Below, one piece after another: positions 1 through 7,300 of a stretch of DNA of 23,967 bases. The notes under the pieces are model-generated. The model did no database searches and was not told the DNA's origin. It saw only the letters and a list, made by a program, of their open reading frames with translations. A program made the translations under genes and the position numbers. Origin of the DNA: Enterobacterales bacterium (GTDB lineage Bacteria; Pseudomonadota; Gammaproteobacteria; Enterobacterales; Succinivibrionaceae); assembly GCA_900768635.1 (NCBI GenBank), contig CAAGDP010000069.1, forward strand, positions 1-23,967, given 5' to 3'. Position 1 is the stretch's first letter. Every line of letters starts with the position of its first letter.

Positions 1-116
1 ACTCAATTATACAAAAATACGTTGAAAGATACAAGTACATAATGCATAAATTTCAAGGAATTAAGCGAAATTTATTGGAGATTAATTTGTTGAGTAGTAA
101 TTATTTGAAAAGTTAA
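1..116 (+). CDS. Possible 3' end of an unidentified gene (partial at window edge)
   Basis: The frame starting at base 3 is open from the window edge for 37 codons to a TAA at 114-116. The peptide is rich in Lys, Tyr, Ile and Leu and ends in a hydrophilic tail (NYLKS). It could be the C-terminus of a plus-strand gene convergent with the minus-strand gene that ends at 422. In such AT-rich DNA a 37-codon open stretch can occur by chance, and I recognise no family. Sequence to the left of the window would settle it. Confidence 0.3.
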   Translation, partial: SIIQKYVERYKYIMHKFQGIKRNLLEINLLSSNYLKS

Positions 117-421
117 GATTTTTATAACTCATATTACTGAATAGTTCACATAGGTCGAAATAGTTTATTAACTTATACGTTAGATTGACGATAAAACACA
201 AAAAATGATTCAGTTACTATTGATTATTTAAATCTATTTTTGCCTAAGTCATATGTATGTTTGTAATAACGCATAACCGATCCTATTATCCATCATTCAT
301 TATTTGTTGAAACGCCTCTTTATGTTCATGTTATAAATCAGATTCAATAATAATTGTATCACCTATTTCATTATATTCATTCGACCGAATGAAAAAACTT
401 TTGCTGTAAGTTATCATTGAA
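117..421. other. AT-rich intergenic region with one perfect palindrome
   Basis: No convincing gene is visible here. The region lies downstream of the minus-strand membrane protein gene ending at 422. Its one clear structure is the inverted repeat at 376-393. It has no T-run on the 3' side in either orientation, so it does not look like a classical Rho-independent terminator. Confidence 0.5.
376..393. repeat. 18-bp inverted repeat
   Basis: TTCATTCG and CGAATGAA are perfect reverse complements separated by AC, giving an 18-bp near-perfect palindrome about 30 bp beyond the stop codon of the minus-strand gene. On the plus strand it is followed by a run of A; on the minus strand the T-run comes before the hairpin, not after it. 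It could be an mRNA 3'-end stabilising hairpin or a protein-binding site. No function is assigned. Confidence 0.5.
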
Positions 422-1702
422 CTATTTGGAATTCAAAACATTGCTATAAAAATCTATTGTATTAAAGAGTAAATCAAGACCTGGCCAATTAAATTGTATT
501 AGGCTTTCACTTGGTACAGGTACCCAATGTAGTGGTTGCCAAAGTAAAATATAAACTATCGCAATGAGGAAGAATAGTACTTTTACTATTGAATAATTTA
601 ATATAGAACTAAATTTTCTTGTAATGTTCTCTTCAGTGAAGTAACAAAGAACAAATATTGCAGCATAAAAACTAAACACGATCCATCTGCCAAAATCAAA
701 AGCAACAAAGGAAATCAACAAAGGTATATGGATCACCAAAATAAGTGCCGGCAAATACATTTTTAGAAATGATTTCTGCTCTTTTAGTTTTACGTACCCT
801 AATGATGTAATTACAATTATAGGAAGCATTTCTAATATGTAAATCAGAAACAAATCCATTAATTTAGTATTGCCATATATATACATAAAATATTCTTTAT
901 ACCTATCAATTGGCATAATAATGAATGTGAATGGATCGGATGGTGCCTGAAATTCATATAAAGCTCCCAGAAAAATACGTAGATCAGGGTAATATTTACT
1001 CCAATCGATAACTATTCTTTTTACATTTTCCAAATTACCGATATAGGGTATAACCAAAATAACAAATAATAATAATGAAATGGTACCTAAGGCTGAGGTT
1101 ATAATCAGAGATTTTCTTAACGTATAGATTTTTAATAAATTAATAAAAAGATATAAAAGGATCAGAGGAACAAAAAAAACAAATAGTTCATAACAGAGTA
1201 TGAAAAAAATATATAAACTAATATAAACAAAAGTAAAAAATGCAATTTTTGCATTGTAACATTTGTCACTATTCTTAAAAAATAGATCAACCATTAGTAA
1301 AGATAAACTGACACCAAAAATGACAACAATGTCTTTTTTTAAAACTAATGTATCATGTAAGTTAAAAAGAAATAAAGATGGTGAAAAAAGCAGAGCTATT
1401 AAAATCCAAATTGGTAATTTTAATTTAATTAACTTTTTATAAATAACCGATATCGGAAAAATATAGCATATATAAAAAAAAGAAATTGCAGCATACTTTA
1501 ATGGAATAAGTGGTTCCAATGAATAGAAAACCGATCCAAGTAACCCCCTTCTTATCAATTCGCCATCTGTCCATTTAATCATTAAATCCTTCCAAGCATA
1601 TCCATTGGGAATATATGATGAGTACATATAAGCCTGCATAAAATAAATAAGTGAAAAGAATACAATAGTTAATATGAACCAAATATTAGATCTATTTATC
1701 AT
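422..1702 (-). CDS. Polytopic membrane protein, candidate GT-C type glycosyltransferase of the arabinose locus
   Basis: The protein has about 426 residues and is almost entirely hydrophobic, with roughly ten or more membrane-spanning segments. The first loop after TM1 carries a conserved-looking acidic and basic stretch (KWTDGELIRRGLLGS), and another loop contains HDTLVLKKD. A long N-terminal membrane domain with acidic residues in the first outer loop is typical of GT-C transferases and of polysaccharide polymerase-like proteins, but no diagnostic signature is present. I chose the ATG at 1702; an in-frame TTG five codons upstream is possible. The gene is the last of a minus-strand group with GtrA and the DprE1/DprE2/UbiA genes, so it could transfer arabinofuranose from the lipid carrier. 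That role is inferred from context only. GC is very low compared with the DprE genes. Confidence 0.6.
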   Translation of the reverse strand: MINRSNIWFILTIVFFSLIYFMQAYMYSSYIPNGYAWKDLMIKWTDGELIRRGLLGSVFYSLEPLIPLKYAAISFFYICYIFPISVIYKKLIKLKLPIWILIALLFSPSLFLFNLHDTLVLKKDIVVIFGVSLSLLMVDLFFKNSDKCYNAKIAFFTFVYISLYIFFILCYELFVFFVPLILLYLFINLLKIYTLRKSLIITSALGTISLLLFVILVIPYIGNLENVKRIVIDWSKYYPDLRIFLGALYEFQAPSDPFTFIIMPIDRYKEYFMYIYGNTKLMDLFLIYILEMLPIIVITSLGYVKLKEQKSFLKMYLPALILVIHIPLLISFVAFDFGRWIVFSFYAAIFVLCYFTEENITRKFSSILNYSIVKVLFFLIAIVYILLWQPLHWVPVPSESLIQFNWPGLDLLFNTIDFYSNVLNSK

Positions 1703-1717
1703 TGAAATTAACACCAA

Positions 1718-2082
1718 TAATCATTTTAAAAATTGTAAAGGCGGAGTGATGAAACTCAAAATTATTTAAAACATTTGTTTGATCTTCATCTTATCATGTG
1801 CTTATTGTAGCACAGCAAAAAATATTATGTGATTGCATATTTAGGCATCTTCAACTTGACTGACAGCCTGGTATTGTTATGCTTATTCAATATTTAATGT
1901 CAGTGAATAATTTTGTGACCCACTCTAATTATGCTATAAAAACAATGATCTGGTCCTAGTCAATACTGTTTACTGATGCAGTTATTTATTTCGGTTAATG
2001 TTAGTTCAACAGAAGTTTAGATCATCTTTACTTGATGACAATCTTAATTTTCTAGATTTTTAGTTGAAAAAGCAAATCCTAA
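1718..2082. other. Intergenic region between the GtrA gene and the membrane protein gene
   Basis: No reading frame of note is seen. Two small inverted repeats are present: TGTGCT/AGCACA at 1797-1814 with a 6-nt loop, and ACTGACA/TGTCAGT at 1859-1865 and 1898-1904. Neither has a T-tract in the direction of the flanking genes. The 365-bp gap makes it uncertain that the distal membrane protein gene is co-transcribed with the GtrA gene. Confidence 0.4.
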
Positions 2083-2493
2083 TCATGATTTATCTTTGAA
2101 AGTCAGATATTTGTGCCCAATATAACTTGAAAAAGCTGGAACTGAAATTCCAATCAAGTGGGCTATGGTATCTGGATAAAATTTAAATAAGATCAGAGGA
2201 AATAGCCAAAAGTATAAGAACATACTGATCACATATGTTAGTAATATTCCTATAGCGTTAACCGCTATAAAATAGACAATTGATTGTCTGAGTGAACTTT
2301 TCTTTGCATCAAATACAATTGTTCGGAAAAGAATATAAGCTATAATCATTCCTATTATGTAGGCTATGATCACTGATGTTGAAAATGAAAAAAATTGATT
2401 AAGAATGATTCTAGACAGAAAATTTGCTAGAGCTGCCAGGCATCCTGTGGCTAAAAAAATCAAAAACTGTCTGGATAAGAATTGTTCAATCAT
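2083..2493 (-). CDS. GtrA-family membrane protein
   Basis: This 136-residue protein has four predicted membrane helices (about 9-31, 38-58, 71-98 and 108-128), the size and layout of GtrA-like proteins (PF04138). Family-like features include G-x-x-A-A-x-x-N in the first helix, an Arg-containing short loop followed by VF near 57-61, and a final helix ending SSYIGHKYLTF. GtrA proteins are small membrane proteins thought to help move polyprenyl-phosphate-linked sugars across the inner membrane; members also occur beside DprE1/DprE2/UbiA genes in arabinan synthesis loci. Lying downstream of those genes on the same strand, it is a good candidate flippase component for polyprenyl-phospho-arabinose. 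No strong Shine-Dalgarno sequence precedes the ATG. Confidence 0.85.
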   Translation of the reverse strand: MIEQFLSRQFLIFLATGCLAALANFLSRIILNQFFSFSTSVIIAYIIGMIIAYILFRTIVFDAKKSSLRQSIVYFIAVNAIGILLTYVISMFLYFWLFPLILFKFYPDTIAHLIGISVPAFSSYIGHKYLTFKDKS

Positions 2494-2874
2494 AGTAAAT
2501 AATTTATGTTCTATCTGTATATTGTTTGCTGATTATTAGTGTTATCAGGATTTATTCTTAATATCAGGTATTCTTTTATCCAATATTTTGAATTGCTATT
2601 TCTTGTTTAAGGCATTCATATGAACATATGAATACAGTCAGTCTGGAATAGTAATTATCATTACAAATGAGATACCTACTTGACACCAGATAAGAATTTG
2701 ATTGATCGTATTCAGTAAGATCCTTGCAACTACTTACTTGTATCCGTAGCAGTGTATTCTGATTATTGATTTTGTTGATACAGATCGACACCTGGATGGT
2801 TATATTGTTTAAGAGCTCTGCTAACAACATGTATATAGCTGTTTTCTTAATATTCAAATAAACCATTTCGACGG
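2494..2874. other. Intergenic region with a 20-bp palindrome, probably non-coding
   Basis: This gap separates the DprE2-like gene from the GtrA gene. A 96-codon frame on the minus strand (2576-2866) starts only 8 nt after the DprE2 stop, but it has no Shine-Dalgarno sequence, no recognisable family and the composition of random AT-rich DNA, so I do not call it a gene. The clear structure is the palindrome at 2614-2633. Confidence 0.45.
2614..2633. repeat. 20-bp inverted repeat
   Basis: ATTCATATG and CATATGAAT form a perfect 9-bp inverted repeat around AA. It lies inside the gap between the DprE2-like gene and the GtrA gene. It may be an operator-like site or an mRNA processing hairpin; it has no T-tract that would make it a terminator. 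Confidence 0.5.
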
Positions 2875-3627
2875 TTAAATCTTCAATTTCCTAAAAATGA
2901 ACATAGGTAAATTTCGAATCACCAGCATGATAAGTCGCCATTTTGCAGGAACATACAGGACTGTTTTTCCTTTATTCACTGCTTTGACTATGGACTTAGC
3001 TACGGAAGTTACGTCAGCAAGTTTGCCTTTACCTGTTATTGTTCTTGTCATTGGTGTAGCTGTCGGACCTGGTTTTATAAGTGTCAGTGTTACCTTTGAA
3101 TTCAGGTTTTGCAGTTTGTGTTGCACCCCCTGACAATAAAGTTCTATAAAACCCTTGGATGCTCCATAAATATAATTGGTAAGACGCCCCCGATCTCCGG
3201 CAACCGAACCGATTATTCCTACATGCCCAAATCCCTGATCCTGCATTTTGGCAATAATTCCTTCCAGAAATAAAACCGGTGATGTAGCAGTTGCATAAAC
3301 CTCTTTGGCCAACAGATCGTAATCCTTAATACATTTCTCATTGTCGATAAGACTACCATGGGCAATAAGAGCAGTGTCCACAGTTTCATTTTCAGAACAG
3401 ATTTTTTTCAGAACATTCTGAATAGCAACTGGATCGTCAAAGTCTATTATTACTGATTCAATCTGAGTTTTCCCCTGATAGCGAACTCTGGCATCACTGG
3501 CGACAATATTCAGTTTTTCAGAATTTCTGGCCACCAGAACAGCTTTGTCAAATCCTTGTTTTAGCCAGATGTTCAGTGAGGCTTCTGCCATGGCAGAAGT
3601 GGCCCCAACAATTAGAAGTGTTTTCAT
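2875..3627 (-). CDS. dprE2: DprE2-like SDR reductase (decaprenylphosphoryl-D-erythro-pentos-2-ulose reductase)
   Basis: The 250-residue protein is a short-chain dehydrogenase/reductase. It has a nucleotide-binding start (IVGATSAMAEA, 7-16), a D-F-D segment at 62-64, catalytic Ser141 in GSVAGDRGR, and Tyr154 and Lys158 in YGASK, followed by a PGPTATPMT loop (186-194) and a basic hydrophobic tail that suggests membrane contact. Length and motifs match DprE2, which reduces the 2-keto intermediate made by DprE1 to polyprenyl-phospho-D-arabinofuranose using NADH or NADPH. The start codon follows directly after the stop of the DprE1-like gene, so the two are surely co-transcribed and form the expected enzyme pair. 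A generic SDR role is less likely given this neighbour. Confidence 0.85.
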   Translation of the reverse strand: MKTLLIVGATSAMAEASLNIWLKQGFDKAVLVARNSEKLNIVASDARVRYQGKTQIESVIIDFDDPVAIQNVLKKICSENETVDTALIAHGSLIDNEKCIKDYDLLAKEVYATATSPVLFLEGIIAKMQDQGFGHVGIIGSVAGDRGRLTNYIYGASKGFIELYCQGVQHKLQNLNSKVTLTLIKPGPTATPMTRTITGKGKLADVTSVAKSIVKAVNKGKTVLYVPAKWRLIMLVIRNLPMFIFRKLKI

Positions 3628-4929
3628 TTAAAATCCCAGTAATCTTCGTGATAAATCAGAGCTGAATTGTGGATCACAGTATTTAACAAACTGATTGATC
3701 CGCTCAGTGCCGTAGCCCTTTTCGAAGAGCTCTCTTCCCTGACGGGCATCTTTGGCAAGATACAGTCTTCCTCCGGCATTTTCTACAATGGAATCCAGAG
3801 CCTTAAAAAGTTTTTCTGTTTTAACTCCCCGGTTTGGAAAATCCAATGCATAGGTAAATCCGGGTTCAGGGAAACTCATGAGACCGGCAGGAGGCATGTT
3901 GCCAAAGGTTTTCAGAACTCCCAGGAAAGATCCCTGTCCAGATTTTGCTATTTCCTTTTGTATTTCCTTGATGGCTTCAAAACCGTTTTTAAACGGAACC
4001 ACACACTGATACTGAAAAAAACCCTTGGGACCATAAATACGGTTCCATTCCAGTATACCATCAAGAGGGTAGAAGAACTTTTCGTAATGAGCCTTGAATT
4101 TGCGTTTCTTCATCTTCTGTGCAATGTAATACAACTGGTTAAAACCATACAGGGAAAGTTTGTTAACCAGTGAAAACGGCATCATAAACGGAACCTTTAT
4201 GCTGGAATTTAAATCATAGGCATTTTGATCATCTGCATTGTTGCCACGCATGAAAATGCCACGTTCTCCATTGCCTGTTATACAGTCAATCCAGGCTACG
4301 GTATGCTCAAATCCGCCTTCGGATGATTTGGCAATATCGTAAAATTCGTCCAGAGTTTTGTAAGGAATGTTTTCGGCGTCGATTAAACAACCTGCAACTT
4401 TGCGCAACTTAAGTTTGGCATTAATGATCAAACCGGTAAGACCTATACCACCGATAGTAGCCTCAAACAACTCTTTATTCTGAGTTTTAGAACAGATAAG
4501 TTCTTCTCCGTTAGAACGAACAAGAGTAAATTCAACTACATTATGCCCAAATGTTCCAAATTTATGGTGGTTTTTACAGTGTACATCGTTTGCAATAGCA
4601 CCACCAACAGTGATCAATTGGGTTCCAGGGGTAACCGGCAACATAAATCCTCTGGGAACTAGAAAACGTTGAATGTCTTTCAACAGACATCCGGATTCGC
4701 AGGAAAAGGTCATGTTTTCCGGATCAAATTCCAGAAAATGCTGAAGATTCTGGGAATGGATCAGGATCCCGTTACTGTTGGTACAAACATCCCCGTAGCT
4801 GCGACCATTTCCTAACGGAAGTGATTTTTTATCTGCATTAAGATAATCGAAGATTCCGGAAAACCGGAAATACTCCCGGATATCATGTTCTTCTCGTCTG
4901 AGGTTTCCCCAGGATGAAAAAGCTACCAT
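3628..4929 (-). CDS. dprE1: DprE1-like FAD oxidase (decaprenylphospho-D-ribofuranose 2-oxidase)
   Basis: The 433-residue protein belongs to the VAO/PCMH flavoprotein family. The FAD-binding half shows LPLGNGRSYGD (37-47), TPGT followed by VGGAIANDVHCKNHH (100-122) and IGGIGLTG (159-166). The C-terminal half shows FFQYQCVVPF (304-313), the LDFP stretch (362-365), and LAKDAR, whose Lys393 corresponds to the active-site lysine of mycobacterial DprE1. It would oxidise the 2-hydroxyl of polyprenyl-phospho-ribofuranose, the first half of the ribose-to-arabinose epimerisation. The position equivalent to the mycobacterial cysteine targeted by benzothiazinones is Ala361. It overlaps the upstream HAD-UbiA gene by 7 nt and abuts the DprE2 gene, a compact operon. 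Confidence 0.88.
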   Translation of the reverse strand: MVAFSSWGNLRREEHDIREYFRFSGIFDYLNADKKSLPLGNGRSYGDVCTNSNGILIHSQNLQHFLEFDPENMTFSCESGCLLKDIQRFLVPRGFMLPVTPGTQLITVGGAIANDVHCKNHHKFGTFGHNVVEFTLVRSNGEELICSKTQNKELFEATIGGIGLTGLIINAKLKLRKVAGCLIDAENIPYKTLDEFYDIAKSSEGGFEHTVAWIDCITGNGERGIFMRGNNADDQNAYDLNSSIKVPFMMPFSLVNKLSLYGFNQLYYIAQKMKKRKFKAHYEKFFYPLDGILEWNRIYGPKGFFQYQCVVPFKNGFEAIKEIQKEIAKSGQGSFLGVLKTFGNMPPAGLMSFPEPGFTYALDFPNRGVKTEKLFKALDSIVENAGGRLYLAKDARQGRELFEKGYGTERINQFVKYCDPQFSSDLSRRLLGF

Positions 4930-6368
4930 GGACTAGATGCTCCAAGCCAGAATAACAATACGAAAATAAATCCCAAACAAATACTAACCCGATCTTTCAG
5001 AGCATAGGCAACCGGATCCTCATTCATCTGACCTCGAGCGGAACGGATGAAAATCCTGGCGAGCCAGTATAAAAGCACCGGTATGGACATATATGCAAAC
5101 CATATGGCTTTAAAACTCTCTTTGATGGAATCATCGTTAAGGTAGAGATCATACACCAATACTGATAAAAAGCCAGAACCTACAGCCATAGCCAGGATAA
5201 CCGGCATATCTTCAGTATGGTACCCTCTTCCTTTACTGGAGGTTTTATTCTGTTTATGGGCATTAAAAAGCTCTGCATATCTTTTGACGAAAGCCAGAGA
5301 CAGAAACAGAAAAAAGGAAAAAGACAACATCCATACCGAGAGTTTCAGATCGCATACTATTGTTCCTAAAAAAATCCGGTAAGTGTACATAATGGAAAGA
5401 GTAACACAGTCAAGGATATCGATTGATTTCAAGTACAGGGAATAAAGCAGATTGAATACCAAATATCCTGCTGTAAGCAGACCGAATATGGGTGAAATTA
5501 AATATGCAGATGTAAGTCCGGCAGATAGAAATATAAGAAGAAGGGCGACACCTTGAACAAGTGAAAGATTGCAACTGGCTAAAGGTCGGTTTTTCTTTGT
5601 TGAATGGGAACGATCATTATCCAGATCTAACAGATCATTGATTATATATACTGATGAAGTAACAAATGAAAAGGAAAAAAAACTGACAGTAAGCAATATT
5701 GCTGTACCAGCAGTTATCATTTCATGAGCAGCCACCACCGGCAGAATAATCAGTGTGTTCTTGGCCCATTGATGAATGCGGATCTGCTTAAGTATGAGTT
5801 TAAAAAGAGACGGTTTTAGATCAGCTGTAAGCTTTTCATAATCCACTTCAAGATCTTTCAATAACCGATCATTTTTAACTATGCAATAAGCTTTTTTTGA
5901 TTTATTCCATACCGGTATGTCTGCTTTTGAATTTCCAACATACTCAAATCCCCGGGGAAACAGGGTGGTGAGAAAATCAGCTTTGTTGTTACCTGCAAGG
6001 TTATTTTGATCATCACCGGTTGCAAAATAACGGTCGAATAAATCCGGATAAGCCTGAAAGAAGCTCTTAACTATTGAATCCCATGATGCACTTACCAGAC
6101 AGATTTCATAGCCCAAGCTCTTCTTTTCCTTGATAAGCTTCACAACCTCTTTGTTTACGGGTATTACACCGGCATTGAAGTGGTAACGTTTTGCCAGATG
6201 TTTTTTTAAGACTTCTTTTCCTCCAGTCAGTAACCAGATGAAACAGAGAAAAACAATCAGCGGATTTCTGAAGAAACAATAGAAAAAGCTTTCGAAAAGC
6301 ATATCAGACTTGATGAAAGTTCCATCAAGATCCACACATAGAATATTGTTCAAACTACCGGGTTTCAT
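4923..6368 (-). CDS. HAD phosphatase-UbiA prenyltransferase fusion (polyprenyl-phosphate phosphoribosyltransferase)
   Basis: This 481-residue protein joins two domains. Residues 1 to about 180 are a HAD hydrolase: motif I DLDGT with Asp13 and Asp15, motif II SAS around Ser93, and a GNSKAD motif with Asp150. From about 190 on it is a UbiA-type membrane prenyltransferase with many helices and the signature NDLLDLDND (244-252) followed by KKNRPLA, plus a second acidic patch at SIDILD (315-320). The UbiA half matches the family of Rv3806c, which couples PRPP to decaprenyl phosphate; the HAD half could then remove the 5-phosphate. It is first in an operon with DprE1 and DprE2, which use exactly that product. 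No good Shine-Dalgarno sequence precedes the ATG. UbiA-HAD fusions with other phenol acceptors exist, but the neighbours favour this role. Confidence 0.82.
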   Translation of the reverse strand: MKPGSLNNILCVDLDGTFIKSDMLFESFFYCFFRNPLIVFLCFIWLLTGGKEVLKKHLAKRYHFNAGVIPVNKEVVKLIKEKKSLGYEICLVSASWDSIVKSFFQAYPDLFDRYFATGDDQNNLAGNNKADFLTTLFPRGFEYVGNSKADIPVWNKSKKAYCIVKNDRLLKDLEVDYEKLTADLKPSLFKLILKQIRIHQWAKNTLIILPVVAAHEMITAGTAILLTVSFFSFSFVTSSVYIINDLLDLDNDRSHSTKKNRPLASCNLSLVQGVALLLIFLSAGLTSAYLISPIFGLLTAGYLVFNLLYSLYLKSIDILDCVTLSIMYTYRIFLGTIVCDLKLSVWMLSFSFFLFLSLAFVKRYAELFNAHKQNKTSSKGRGYHTEDMPVILAMAVGSGFLSVLVYDLYLNDDSIKESFKAIWFAYMSIPVLLYWLARIFIRSARGQMNEDPVAYALKDRVSICLGFIFVLLFWLGASSPW

Positions 6369-6391
6369 AAGTGTTTCGATGTAACATTAAC

Positions 6392-6419
6392 AGGATATTT
6401 ATGAATAGATACAAGTCAA
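6392..6419 (-). promoter_or_regulatory. Candidate promoter for the HAD-UbiA/DprE1/DprE2 operon
   Basis: On the minus strand TTGACT (6414-6419) is followed after 16 bp by TATCCT (6392-6397), about 24 bp upstream of the ATG at 6368. The -35 is close to consensus and the -10 matches four of six bases. The short leader would explain the weak ribosome-binding site. This is motif matching only. Confidence 0.35.
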
Positions 6420-6737
6420 GTTAGGATAATGTTGGAGCGTAAATCAACTCAATAAGTAAATTAAATCTATCAAAGTTCTTAATATCAGCTAAATTCATCA
6501 AAATAACTGCATAATTACACAAATTTTCCTATAAACATATCTATTTTCTATTATAATACATAAAATTGCTGAAGCGTGATAGAAGTATTCGTTAAAATAA
6601 GACAGATACTATTCTTTTTTTAGTTTTTGCATATTGTTATGATAAAATTGTTTTAGTTTTTTTATTTCTGCGATTGCTTAAATTGTAAAGTTTAAAACTT
6701 CTATTACGTCACAATACTGCATTTAAGGATTTCTCAT
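6420..6737. other. Divergent intergenic region between the arabinose operon and aroQ
   Basis: This very AT-rich region has long T-runs and no gene. It must hold the aroQ promoter, but no confident -35/-10 pair is visible. A 13-bp palindrome AAGTTTAAAACTT lies at 6688-6700, about 38 bp upstream of the aroQ start, and could be an operator. A TAAAAT preceded by TGA near 6640 is a possible extended -10. Confidence 0.3.
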
Positions 6738-7199
6738 ATGAATGTTGCAAAAAACGTTCTGGTGATCAACGGTCCAAACCTCAATCTTCTGGGAAAAAGA
6801 GAACCTGGTATTTATGGAGCTGATACTCTGGAGTCCGTTATTATTCGACTGAAATCTATAGCGGACCGTTCAGGTGTGAACCTTTCCGATTTTCAGAGCA
6901 ACTCTGAAGGTGCTATTGTAGATCGTATTCATCAGGCTATGGGTAAGGAAGATTTTATTGTTATAAATCCCGGAGCTTATACCCATACCAGTATTGCCAT
7001 TCGCGATGCTTTTCTGGGTACAAAAATCCCTTTTATTGAAGTTCATATCTCCAATATTTTTAAGAGAGAGGAATTTCGTCATCATTCCTATCTTTCTGAT
7101 GTTGCTTCAGGTGTGATTTGCGGGCTGGGAACTGATGGTTATGAATTTGCGTTGATCAAGGCGATCCGGCTTATGGAAAAAGGAGATGCTACCATTTAG
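6738..7199 (+). CDS. aroQ: Type II 3-dehydroquinate dehydratase
   Basis: The 153-residue protein is full length for the small dodecameric type II dehydroquinase, which removes water from 3-dehydroquinate to give 3-dehydroshikimate in the shikimate pathway. It shows NGPNLNLLGKREP (11-23) with Arg21, catalytic Tyr26 in YG, the INPGAYTHTS loop (76-85) that binds substrate, catalytic His103 in EVHISN, and Arg114 in the lid region. An AAGGA ribosome-binding site lies about 8 nt before the ATG. It stands directly upstream of accB and accC, as in many gammaproteobacteria, separated from them by about 100 bp that contains terminator-like hairpins. Confidence 0.97.
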   Translation: MNVAKNVLVINGPNLNLLGKREPGIYGADTLESVIIRLKSIADRSGVNLSDFQSNSEGAIVDRIHQAMGKEDFIVINPGAYTHTSIAIRDAFLGTKIPFIEVHISNIFKREEFRHHSYLSDVASGVICGLGTDGYEFALIKAIRLMEKGDATI

Positions 7200-7207
7200 G
7201 CGTCTCC
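7182..7207 (+). terminator. Hairpin overlapping the aroQ stop codon
   Basis: GGAGATGC (7182-7189) pairs with GCGTCTCC (7200-7207) over 8 bp with one G-T wobble, leaving a 10-nt loop. An A-run precedes it and a T-rich stretch follows. It could be a weak terminator or attenuator reducing read-through from aroQ into accBC. Confidence 0.35.
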
Positions 7208-7228
7208 ATTTAATTTGTTATTTAATGT

Positions 7229-7257
7229 TCTGCGGTCTTAATTATTTTGAACGCAGA
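7229..7257 (+). terminator. Second terminator-like hairpin between aroQ and accB
   Basis: TCTGCG (7229-7234) pairs with CGCAGA (7252-7257) and is followed at once by TTTT and then further T-rich sequence. The 17-nt loop and 6-bp stem make it only a moderate candidate. Together with the hairpin at 7182-7207 it suggests that transcription of aroQ and accBC is partly uncoupled. Confidence 0.35.
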
Positions 7258-7300
7258 TTTTCCTGTTTTTATTTGATTTTGAACTAACCAAGAGAGTCTC

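Noticed and set aside
137..149. CTGAATAGTT similar to the IS66 terminal repeat
   Set aside because: Only 10 bases match in a row, the flanks differ from the IS66 end, and there is no transposase nearby.
2576..2866. Minus-strand frame of 96 codons just after the DprE2-like gene
   Set aside because: No ribosome-binding site, no recognisable family, composition like random AT-rich DNA, and it contains a perfect palindrome.
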